DNA from: Hydrogenophaga sp.
Lineage (GTDB): Bacteria > Pseudomonadota > Gammaproteobacteria > Burkholderiales > Burkholderiaceae_C
Direction: 5' to 3'
NCBI RefSeq assembly: GCF_030373225.1
Contig: NZ_JAUCZG010000037.1
Coordinates: 1-37,293 of the forward strand
DNA: 37,293 bases
In this document: positions 24,855 to 34,100 of the stretch, in pieces
How positions within the stretch are numbered: the first letter of the stretch is position 1
Layout: every line of letters begins with the position of its first letter
Notes under the pieces: generated by a model
Databases searched by the model: none
Seen by the model: the letters and a program-made list of their open reading frames with translations, nothing else
Told to the model about the DNA's origin: nothing
Translations under genes and position numbers: made by a program

Positions 24855-25820
24855 ATGCAGTGCCCCCTGTTCAATCCGGCGGCGGCGCTGCAGTTCGTGG
24901 TCAATGGCCGGTCCGGCCATGCCGATGCCGAGGCCACGCGCGAGGTGATCGAGGCGGGCCTGCACGAAGCCGGACGCGCCGGGGCGGTGCTGTTCGCCTT
25001 GCCCGACGAACTCGTGCGTGTGGCCCGCGAGGCGGCGACCCGGGCCCGCTCCGAGAACTCGGCGGTGGTGGCGGTGGGCGGTGACGGCACCATCAACACG
25101 GTGGCCCAGGCGGCCCACGCGGCGGGCTGCACGCTGGGCGTGATTCCCCGCGGCACCTTCAACTACTTCGCGCGCGAGCACGGCGCCCCGACCGAAACCT
25201 CGGACGCTGTGCGCTGGCTGCTCGACGCGCGGCCCGAGCCGGTGCAGATCTCGGCCATCAACGAGCAGGTGTTTCTTGTCAACGCCAGCCTGGGCCTCTA
25301 CCCCGACCTGCTGCAGGACCGGGAAGCCTGGAAGGCCCGCTTCGGCCGCAGCCGCTGGGTGGCGTTCGGTGCGGGCATCGCCACGTTGCTGCGCGCGCAG
25401 CGCCGCCTCAAGCTGTCGATCGCCTGGGACACGGAGGTGCGCTCGGTGCGTGCGCTCACCCTGTTCGTTGGCAACAACCGCCTGCAGCTGGAGCAGCTCG
25501 GACTGGGCGACGTCGGCGAGCGCTCCGAAGGCGCCGAGGCCGACGCTCACGTCACGGCCGTGATCCTCAAGCCGATCGGTACCCTGGCCATGCTGGCCCT
25601 CATGTTGCGCGGTGCGCTGGGCCAGCTGGGCGAAGCCGGCGGCATCGAGCGCTTTGTCTGCCAGCGCCTGGAAGTCAAGCCGACCCGGCTGCTCGGGCGC
25701 CGCCGGGTCAAGGTGGCGTTTGATGGCGAGGTTGGCTGGATGCGGGCGCCGCTCACCATCCGGGTGCTGCCGCAACCGCTGTGGCTGCTCAAGGCCGCGC
25801 CTTCGAAGGCCGCGCCATGA
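24855..25820 (+). CDS. Diacylglycerol kinase-family lipid kinase
   Basis: 321-residue soluble or peripheral lipid kinase of the DAGK catalytic family (DgkB/YegS-like). The nucleotide-binding VGGDGTINTVAQ lies near residue 75, followed by LGVIPRGTFNYFAREHG. The central and C-terminal beta-sandwich includes VNASLGLYPDL and VKVAFDGEVGWM. It phosphorylates diacylglycerol or a related lipid; the exact substrate is not fixed by the sequence. The ATG at 24855 is chosen because upstream in-frame codons run through the divergent promoter region. Its stop overlaps the next gene (ATGA), making a two-gene unit with a metallophosphoesterase. Confidence 0.89.
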   Translation: MQCPLFNPAAALQFVVNGRSGHADAEATREVIEAGLHEAGRAGAVLFALPDELVRVAREAATRARSENSAVVAVGGDGTINTVAQAAHAAGCTLGVIPRGTFNYFAREHGAPTETSDAVRWLLDARPEPVQISAINEQVFLVNASLGLYPDLLQDREAWKARFGRSRWVAFGAGIATLLRAQRRLKLSIAWDTEVRSVRALTLFVGNNRLQLEQLGLGDVGERSEGAEADAHVTAVILKPIGTLAMLALMLRGALGQLGEAGGIERFVCQRLEVKPTRLLGRRRVKVAFDGEVGWMRAPLTIRVLPQPLWLLKAAPSKAAP

Positions 25821-26605
25821 GCGTTCTGCTGCAGGTCTCCGATCCGCACTTTGGTACCGAGCGCGCCCCGGTGGTCGAGGCGCTGGTGGCGCTGGCCGGG
25901 CAGTTGCGCCCCGACCTGGTGGTGCTGTCGGGCGATATCACGCAGCGGGCGCGCCCTGAGCAGTTCAGCGCCGCGCGCGCCATGATGGACCGGCTGGGCG
26001 CGCCGCTGCTGGCGCTGCCCGGCAACCACGACATTGCGCTGTTCGACCTGTGGAGCCGTGTCGTGAAGCCCTATGCGCGGTACAGCGCGGCCTTCGGCAC
26101 CGACCTGGCGCCGGTGTTTGCTTCGGCGGACCTGCTCGTCATCGGCGTGAACACCACGCGTGCCCGGCGCCACAAGGACGGCGAAGTCGGCAGCGAGCAG
26201 ATCGCCGAGGTGGCTCGCCGGCTTGCGCAGGCCGCGCCGGCCCAGCTGCGGGTGGTGGTGGTGCACCAGCCGATCGACGTGATGCGCCCGCAGGACCTGC
26301 CCGACCGCCTGCACAACCACCGCGCCGCGCAGCAGGCCTGGGCGCTCGCCGGTGCCGACATCGTCATGGGTGGCCACATCCACCTGCCCTACGTGATGCC
26401 CTTGCCCGGGCTGGCGCGCCCGCTCTGGGCGGTGCAGGCCGGCACGGCGGTGTCCAGCCGCGTGCGCAGCGGCGTGCCGAATTCGGTGAACGTGGTGCGC
26501 TGGTCGCCACAGGGCGACTGCGCGGTCGAGCAGTGGGACCATTCGCACGACCAGGCGGCGTTCGTGTGCGCCATCCGCACGCCGCTTCAGCCCCGGCGGA
26601 GCTGA
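25817..26605 (+). CDS. Calcineurin-like metallophosphoesterase
   Basis: 262-residue cytosolic phosphoesterase related to class III cyclic nucleotide phosphodiesterases (CpdA-like). All five metal-site motifs are intact: SDPHFG (Asp, His), LSGDITQRA, LPGNHD, VVVVHQP and GGHIH. The ATG at 25817 overlaps the stop of the lipid kinase gene by four bases, so the two are translationally coupled. This pairing, with both acting on phosphate esters, hints at a shared lipid or nucleotide pathway, but the substrate cannot be read from the sequence. It converges with slyX across 23 bases. Confidence 0.9.
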   Translation: MSVLLQVSDPHFGTERAPVVEALVALAGQLRPDLVVLSGDITQRARPEQFSAARAMMDRLGAPLLALPGNHDIALFDLWSRVVKPYARYSAAFGTDLAPVFASADLLVIGVNTTRARRHKDGEVGSEQIAEVARRLAQAAPAQLRVVVVHQPIDVMRPQDLPDRLHNHRAAQQAWALAGADIVMGGHIHLPYVMPLPGLARPLWAVQAGTAVSSRVRSGVPNSVNVVRWSPQGDCAVEQWDHSHDQAAFVCAIRTPLQPRRS

Positions 26606-26628
26606 AGCGGCGCAGCCCGCCTCAGGCC

Positions 26629-26862
26629 TCAGTAGTGCGGCGGCAGTTCGTCGCGCGGATCGCGCGGCGCCGCCGACAAGCCCTCGTCGCCACCCCGCTG
26701 GCGCAGGCGACCGACCTCGCGCAGCAGCAGGTCGATCTGCTCCTGCTGCCGGGTCACCAGCTGGTTCAAGGTGTCGAGCAGATCGTCGGCGTAGCTGGCC
26801 TTGATCTCGAGATCGGTGAGGCGCTGCTCGGTGTCGGGCGCGTGTCGCAGGGATTCGTTCAT
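26629..26862 (-). CDS. slyX: SlyX family protein
   Basis: 77-residue protein, close to the 72 of E. coli SlyX. The coiled-coil core TEQRLTDLEIKASYADDLLDTLNQLVTRQQEQIDLL has leucine heptads, and the tail ends DELPPHY, the conserved SlyX terminus. Its function is unknown; SlyX is a small, often conserved cytosolic protein. The ATG at 26862 gives MNESLRHAPDTE; an in-frame ATG at 26880 would add six residues, and neither has a strong Shine-Dalgarno. A strong terminator (26892-26937) separates it from the upstream lipoprotein gene, so it needs its own promoter within about 30 bases or readthrough. Confidence 0.88.
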   Translation of the reverse strand: MNESLRHAPDTEQRLTDLEIKASYADDLLDTLNQLVTRQQEQIDLLLREVGRLRQRGGDEGLSAAPRDPRDELPPHY

Positions 26863-26891
26863 GCCGCCATTGGAACGCATCCGGTGCCGCC

Positions 26892-26937
26892 AAAAAAAAC
26901 CCGCGCCGGCAGGACGTGGTCCTGCTTGCAGCGCGGG
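26892..26937 (-). terminator. Rho-independent terminator of the glycine-zipper lipoprotein gene
   Basis: On the minus strand a CCCGCGC/GCGCGGG outer stem with an inner GCAGGAC/GTCCTGC stem is followed by eight consecutive T residues (26899-26892). This is the only canonical intrinsic terminator seen in the window. It ends the transcript from 27604. Confidence 0.9.
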
Positions 26938-26968
26938 GAAGGGGGAGTTCTGTGGCGGGGTGCTGTGG

Positions 26969-27604
26969 TCAGACGCGCGGTTCGCCGTTGCCGTTGACCA
27001 GGATGGTGCGCCCGGGCTGCGAGGTCATCTGCACGCGGTGGCCGACACCGCGGAAGGTGTAGGTCACGTCCCAGTAGTCGGGCTGGCCGCCGCGGTTGGC
27101 CGCTGGCGTGCAGCGCTGCACCTCCTGTGTCTGGGGCGGGTTGCCAAAGCCGTTGCGACCCACGTTGGAGCCGACGGCCGCACCGGCCACGACGCCGCCG
27201 ACGGTGGCGAGATCGCGTCCGCTGCCGTTGCCGATCTGGTGACCCAGGATGCCGCCGATCACGGCACCGGCGATGGCGCCGGGAACGTTGCGCTGGGGCT
27301 GCTGCACCACCTCTTCGCGCTCGATCCAGCAACGCTGTCCGCTGTTGGGCCCGACCACGGCACGCACCGAGGTCACTTCGGCCTCGTACAGCGTTTCCTG
27401 GTTGCGGCGGCGGTAGTCGCGGCGTTCCTGCTGCTGGGCCTGCGGGTATGTGCTCGGGTACTGGTACACCGGCTCGGGAACCTGCGTGACCGGTTGCTCG
27501 TACACCGGGTAGGGCACGGCACAGCCAGCCAGGCCCGCGACCGCAAGGGTGGCCAGCGCGCCGAGGCGCAGCAAGGGGGCAGAGCGCTTGTGGGAGGTGT
27601 TCAT
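26969..27604 (-). CDS. Glycine-zipper 2TM domain lipoprotein
   Basis: 211-residue outer-envelope lipoprotein. The signal peptide (LLRLGALATLAVAGLAGC) has its lipidation Cys at 28, followed by a Pro/Tyr/Gln-rich segment (VYEQPVTQVPEPVYQYPSTYPQ in parts). Residues about 108-155 form the glycine zipper: GAIAGAVIGGILGHQIG and VGGVVAGAAVGSNVG. The C-terminus reads YWDVTYTFRGVGHRVQM, typical of this SlyB/Rick_17kDa-like group. Two Cys (in RCWIE and QRCTP) could form a disulphide. The role is probably envelope integrity; the exact function is unknown. AGGAAA before the ATG is a good ribosome-binding site. It is divergent from the small membrane protein gene across 259 bases with no clear promoter. 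Confidence 0.9.
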   Translation of the reverse strand: MNTSHKRSAPLLRLGALATLAVAGLAGCAVPYPVYEQPVTQVPEPVYQYPSTYPQAQQQERRDYRRRNQETLYEAEVTSVRAVVGPNSGQRCWIEREEVVQQPQRNVPGAIAGAVIGGILGHQIGNGSGRDLATVGGVVAGAAVGSNVGRNGFGNPPQTQEVQRCTPAANRGGQPDYWDVTYTFRGVGHRVQMTSQPGRTILVNGNGEPRV

Positions 27605-27863
27605 GGAAATTTCCTGGTGTGACAGCCGGATGGCGGGGCACGGTGCGTGGCACCGGCGATGGGTTGAAGGATGTTCGATGCTGCGGCGGTGGTCTGTACG
27701 CTGGCGCGCATGAACGGTGTCGCTGCGGTAAAGAACGTCACCAGGCCTTGCAGGCCCGTGCCCGGGTGGGTGCGGCAGCGAACAGACCCCGGACCCCTCC
27801 CGCCCTTACAAACAGGTTCGCCCTCCCGGACTCCTTCCGTTGGCGTTCAAGCAGGAGAAGCCC

Positions 27864-28106
27864 ATGTCGAAGCCCACCGCCTTTGCCCCCCGCTGGGACA
27901 CCTCCTCCTTCGGTCACCCGGCCGACACCTCGCCGATGGAATGCTCGGTGCTGGCCGACCACCTCTCGGCGTGCAGCCGCTCGCGCGGCCCCTGGCAGGC
28001 GGTCCGCCAGGCATCCGCGTCGCTGCGCGGCTTCGTGGTCCCGCGCATGCTCACCACCACGCTGGTCGTTGCCCTGATCGCAGGTGCAGCCTGGCTTGTT
28101 TCGTAG
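27864..28106 (+). CDS. Small membrane protein preceding the glucan synthase
   Basis: 80-residue protein with a good AGGAG at 27853-27857. The N-terminal 58 residues are polar with two Cys (27 and 37), and a single hydrophobic helix (about 60-79, LTTTLVVALIAGAAWLVS) ends the chain, so it is a tail-anchored-type protein. Its TAG stop at 28104-28106 abuts the GTG of the glucan synthase gene with no base between, implying translational coupling. I do not recognise the family. Placement suggests an accessory or regulator of the synthase; there is no direct evidence of function. Confidence 0.75.
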   Translation: MSKPTAFAPRWDTSSFGHPADTSPMECSVLADHLSACSRSRGPWQAVRQASASLRGFVVPRMLTTTLVVALIAGAAWLVS

Positions 28107-31100
28107 GTGACGCAGCGCGAACCAGCCGGTCTGCCCGACTGGGTGCCGCAGCCTGTTCGGCGCATGCTGGATGCTGCGCTGGGTCCGGCGCTGGAGCCGA
28201 TCCGCGCTGAAATCTTCGGCCTGGCGCGCTTCGAGCAGCACGGCCGCAGCCTGGCCGAGTCGCACCGCGCGGCGCGCGCGGGCTTCGGCCGCTCCAGCTT
28301 CTACCCGAGGCTGCAGGACAACATCGAGAGCCTGCGCCTGTCGCACGCGCACATCGCCAGCCACGCCCACAGCGGGCAGGACATCAGCCCCGGCGCCGAG
28401 TGGCTGTTCGACAACTTCCACCTGATCGAAGACCAGTTGCGGGAAATCCGCGAGGGTCTGCCGGCGCGGTATTACCGCACCCTGCCGGTGTTGCAGGATG
28501 CGCCCCTGCAGGGCCTGCCGCGCATCTACAGCATCGCCTGGGCCTTCGTGGCCCACACCGACGGCGCCTTCGACGAGTCGCTGCTGGTGCAGGTCATCAA
28601 CGCCTACCAGGAGGTGCACGAACTGCACCACGGCGAGCTCTGGGCCCTGCCCACGACGCTGCGCGTGGTGCAGGTGGAAAACCTGCGCCGGCTGGCCGAC
28701 CGCATCGCCAGCCACAAGGCCGCGCGCGAACTGGCCGCCCTGGTCGCACACCGCATCGACGACCTGGACCTGGCCACGGTGCAGCAACTCCATGCCGTGA
28801 CGGTGCAGCGCGGCGTGAGCAGCGTGTTCCTCTACCACCTGGCCCAGTTGCTGGACGGCCACCGGCCGCCCACGGGCGACGTGTTCCTGCACGAGCTGCG
28901 CCCCTGGTTGCACGAGCGGGTGCCCGATCTGCCGGCCCTGCAGGCGCAACACCAGGCCAACCAGGCGGCCGACCACCTGAGTGTGGGCAATGCCGTGACC
29001 GCGCTGCGCCTGATCGGCGCGGCCGACTGGTCCGGCATCGTCGAGCACACCAGCCGCGTGATGCAGCTCATGCTGGGCTCTGCCGTCTTCACTGCCGAAG
29101 ACGATGCCACCCGCAGCACCACGCTGCACCAGATCGAGCGCATGGCCGCCCAGAGCCAGCGCAGCGAGACCGAGGTGGCGCAAGTGCTGCTGGCGCTGCT
29201 GGAGGCCGACGGTCAGCGCTCGCTGGCCGGCCACTGGCTGGCCGGTGCCGGGCGCGTGGCGCTGGAGCAGCGCCTGGGCCTGAACCGCCGCGCCCGCAGC
29301 CTCGGGCGGCGGGCACTGCGCCTGGCGCGCGTGCCGACCTACCTCACCGCCATGCTCGCCGGCTCGCTGGGTCTGGTGGCGCTGGTGCACGCACAGGCCG
29401 CCACGCCGGCCGAGGGCTGGTTGGGCCACGCGCTGGCCGCACTGGTGCTGCTGCTGATGGTGTTTCCGGCGTCCGAGACCGTGGTGGCGGTGGTCAACCG
29501 GCTCATCACCGAATCGGCGCGCCCGGCGCACCTGCCGCGCTTCCTGCTGGCCCAGGGCATACCGCCGTCGGCGCGCGTGATGGTGGTCATTCCGGCCCTG
29601 CTGGGCAACCCGCAGGCGGTGGCACCGCTGGCGCACCGCCTGCACCTGCACTTTCTGGCCAACCCCGAAACCCACGCGCAGTTCGCTCTGCTGAGCGACT
29701 TCGCCGATGCCGACAGTCCGCAACTGCCCACCGACGCTGCGGTGCTGGCCGAGGCGGTGGCGCAGTTCACGGCTCTCAACGAGCGCCACCCCGCGGCGCC
29801 GGGCGAGGCGCCACGTTTCCTGCTGCTTCACCGCGAGCGCACGCTGAGCACGACGCAGGGCCGCTGGATCGGCTGGGAGCGCAAGCGTGGCAAGCTCGAG
29901 CAACTGGTGGCCGCCCTGGTGGACCACACCGCCGGACCGTTCATGGCGCTGGGCGAGGTCTCGCGCATGGCGCCCGACACCCGCTACCTGTTCACGCTCG
30001 ACAGCGACACGCAGCTGCCGCCGGGGCGCCTGCGTGCGCTGGTGGGCGTGGCCGAGCACCCCGACAACCAGCCCCGGCTGGACGCCAGCGGGCGCCGGGT
30101 GGCGCAGGGCTACGGCATCCTGCAGCCGCGCGTGGTGCCGCCGCTGCCCGAGACCTCGCTGACCTCGCCCTGGCAGTGGCTCACCGCCGGCCAGCGCGGA
30201 CTCGACCCCTACAGCGCGATGAGCTCCGACGTGTACCAGGACGTCTTCGGCGAGGGCAGCTTCACCGGCAAGGGGCTGCTGCACGTGGCCACGATGCACG
30301 CGGTGCTCGGCGCCCGCCTGCCCGAAGACCGGGTGCTCAGCCACGACCTGATCGAGGGCGCGCTGGCACGCTGCGCGGTGGTGTCCGACGTGACCCTCAT
30401 CGAAGCCGACCCGGAACACGCCGACGTGGCCGCGTCACGCCTGCACCGCTGGACCCGGGGCGACTGGCAGCTGCTTCCGTTCCTGCTGCAGCCCACGCGC
30501 TGGCGCCTCTCGCCCATCAACCGCCTGAAGCTGCTGGACAACCTGCGCCGCTCGCTGGTGACACCGGCCTCGCTGCTGCTGCTGCTGCTGGCCATGTGGG
30601 GCGTGGGCCTGAGCCTGGGTGCGGCGCTGTGGCTGGTGGTGGCCGCGCAGGCCGCCGCGCCGCTGCTGGGCGCGATCGCCGGCTGGGTGCCGCACCGTGC
30701 GAGCCTGCTGGGGGAACGTTTCGCCCGGGCCGCCGCTGCCGACAGCCTGCGCGCCGTGCTCGGCGGCGTTTGGCACACCGTGCAGCTGCTGCAGCAGGCG
30801 CTGCGCGCCGGCGACGCGGTGCTGCGCACCGGCTGGCGCATGGCGGTCTCGCGGCGCCAGCTGCTGGCCTGGACCACCGCCGACGCGGCCAGCGCGGCGC
30901 TGCGCCCGGGCCTGTGGCCTTCGCTCAAGCGCCATGCGATGGAGCCGCTGGTGGCGCTGCCGCTGCTGGCGCTGCTGTGGCTGGGCACGCCCCGGCCTTC
31001 CGTGCTGGCGGTGGCCCTGCTGCTGCTGTGGGCGCTGGCGCCGGTGCTGTCGTGGCTGGCCCACCGGCCGTGGCCCGGCAGTGGTCCGCGCCCGCTGGCC

Positions 31101-34100
31101 ACAGACGACCGCGTGCTGCTCGAAGACCTGGCGCGCGACACCTGGCGCTACTTCGAACGCTGTGTCGACGAACAGAACCGTTTTCTGCCGCCCGACAACC
31201 TGCAGATCCTGCCCTACGACATGGTCGCCCACCGCACCTCGCCCACCAACATCGGGCTGTACCTGCTGAGCACCGCCTGCGCCCGCGAGATGGGCTGGAT
31301 CGGCACGCAGGACCTGCTGCAGCGCATGGAGGCCACGCTGGCCAGCCTGCAGCAACTCGAACGCCACCGCGGCCACTTCCTGAACTGGTACGACACCCGG
31401 ACCCTGCAGGCGCTGCTGCCGCGCTACGTCTCCACCGTGGACAGCGGCAACCTCTGCGTGCACCTGCTCGCGGTGGCCCAGGCCTGCCGCCTGCTGCTGC
31501 GCGATCCACATGCCACCCAGGCCACGGCCCAGGCGGTGCAGCGCAGCCAGGAGCGACTGGCGCCGGCGCTGCCGAAGCACCAGCCCTGGCTCGAATCGAC
31601 CCTGGCCCTGCCGCTCGACCAGACCGCGCTCGGTCGGCTGCTGCAGTCCCCGCTGCCCGACCCGCTCGATGCCGCCGCCGGTGCGGCGTTTGCCGCCCTG
31701 CTGGACGATGCCACCGGCGAGCTCGCGCGCGTTCCGCACCCGAGACCCGAGCCCGACGCCGGCGCATCGGGCGTGAGCAACGAGATCGCACGCGACCACG
31801 ACAGCCTGCACGCCCTGCTGGGCGACCACCTCGCCACGCTGCGCTCGGCCAGCCTGGACCGCAGCGCGGCGGCCGAAGGCGGCGGGCCGCGCGCCACGCG
31901 CCGACTGCTCGATCTGGCGGTGGCGCTGGAGGCGCTGGCCTGGGCGCCGGAGTTCGGTTTTCTCTACCACCCCAAGCGCCACCTGCTGCACATCGGGTTC
32001 CGGCTCGATGACCAGGCACTCGACGCGTCGTTCTACGACCTGCTGGCGTCCGAGTCGCGCAGCACCAGCCTGCTGGCGATCGCCAAGGGCGACGTGCCGC
32101 TGAAGCACTGGACGGCGCTGGGCCGTCCGCTCCATGCCAACGGCCGGCATGCGGTGCTGCGCTCCTGGTCGGGTTCGATGTTCGAGTACCTGATGCCCAC
32201 GCTGGTGATGGCCGAGCCGCACGGCAGCGTGCTGTCCGAGGCCAACTGCTCGGCGCTGATGGAGCAGATCGCCCACGCGCACGAACGCTCGCTGCCCTGG
32301 GGCGTGTCCGAGAGTGCCTATGCCGGGCGCGACCAGTCGCTGGCCTACCAGTACGCGCCGCAGGGCGTGCCCCGGCTGGCACTGCGCCGAACGCCGATGG
32401 CCGAACAGGTGGTGGCGCCATATGCCACCGCGCTGGCGACCCAGGTCAACACCCGACTGGCCTGCGACAACTTCGAGCGGCTGACCCGCCTGGCGGCGCG
32501 CGGGCGCTATGGCTTCATCGAGGCGCTGGACTTCACCGTCACGCGCCAGACCCTGGGCGGCAGCTGCACCCCGGTGGGCACCTACATGGCGCACCACCAG
32601 GGCATGAGCATCGTGGCGCTGACCAACGTGCTGCGCGCCCGCGTGGTGCAGCGCTGGGGCATGGCGCACCCGAACCTGGAGGCTGTGTCCTCGCTGCTGC
32701 ACGAACGCACGCCGCGCATGCTCTCGGCGCTGGTGCACCCGCCGCTGGCCAACCTGCCTCTGAAGGCCCTGCAGCGCCGTGCCTCCGAGCATGTGCGCCG
32801 CGTCGTGCCGGGCGAGAAGGCGCTGGAGCCCACGCACCTGCTGTCCAACGGCCGCTACAGCGTGAGCCTGCGCGCCAACGGCGCGGGCTGGAGCCGGTGG
32901 GGAGACACCGGCATCACCCGCTGGCGCGATGACGCGCTGCGCGATGCCTGCGGCAGCTTCGTTTTCGTGCGACTGGACCACAGCGCCCCGCCGGTGTCGG
33001 CGAGCAGCCACCCCGCACCCGACCCGGGCGCGCAGTACCAGAGCACCTTCCACACCGACCGTGTGGTGTTCGAGGCCCACTGGCCCGAACTGCGTGTGCA
33101 GACCACGGTGTGGGTGAGCCCGGAAGACGACATCGAACTCAAGCGTGTCGTGCTGACCAACCGCAGCACCGAGGTGATCGAGCTCGAGCTGATCTCGGCC
33201 TTCGAGGTGACGCTGGCCCGCTCGGCCGCCGACGAGGCGCACCCGGCGTTCTCCAGCTTCTTCGTGCAGGCCGACTGGCTGGCCGAGCAGCAGGCGCTGC
33301 GTTTTGTGCGCACGCCGCGCCTGCAGACCGAGAGCATCCTGCAGGCTGCGCATTTCGTGGCCGGTGTGAAGGGGGAGGTGCTGGGCCTGCTGTGCCAGAC
33401 CGACCGCGCCCAGTGGGTCGGCCGCAACCACAGCAGCGACCGGCCGCTGGCCCGGCTGGTGCCGGTACCGGCCGAATCGACGGTGCTGGAGACCGGGCTC
33501 GACCCGGTCGCCGCCCTGGGGGTGAAGCTGCGCCTGTTGCCGGGCGCACAGGCTTGCGTCACCTTCGCCACCGCCGCCAGCGACAACGCGGCCCAGCTGC
33601 TGGCCATCGTCGACAAGTACCGCCAGCCCAGCTCGGTGGAGCGCGCCTCGGTGATGTCGGCCACGCTGGCCAGCATCCAGGTGGGCCCCGGTCGTCCCCG
33701 CCTGGACGACCTGCCCGCGTTCCAGGCCCTGACCTCGGCGCTGGTGATGACCCTGCCCAAGGTGGACCTGCCGTTGCAGGACGCGCGGGTCCACCGCGTG
33801 TGCGACCGCCGCACCCTGTGGCCGCTGGCGATCTCGGGCGAACGCCCGCTGGTGCTGGTCAGCGCCGGATCGCCCCAGGGCCTGGGCCTGCTGCGCACCC
33901 TGGTGCAGGCGCTGCGCGAGTGGTCGCGTGCCGGCGTGGCCTGCGATGTGGTGGTGCTCAGCAGCGAAGCGCATTCGTACCAGATGCCCTTGCAGCGCGA
34001 GCTCGCGCTGCTGCAGGAGCAGCTGCAATCCCCGCCGCACGGCGAGACCGCTGGCGTGCTGCACCTGCTGCGCACCGACGCGCTGTCGGCCGAACAGCTC

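Noticed and set aside
27605..27863. Possible extra gene or RNA in the 259-base divergent gap before the small membrane protein
   Set aside because: The only open frame across it (from 27671) has no ribosome-binding site or recognisable product and continues as a shadow of known genes; no clear promoter or structured RNA was seen.
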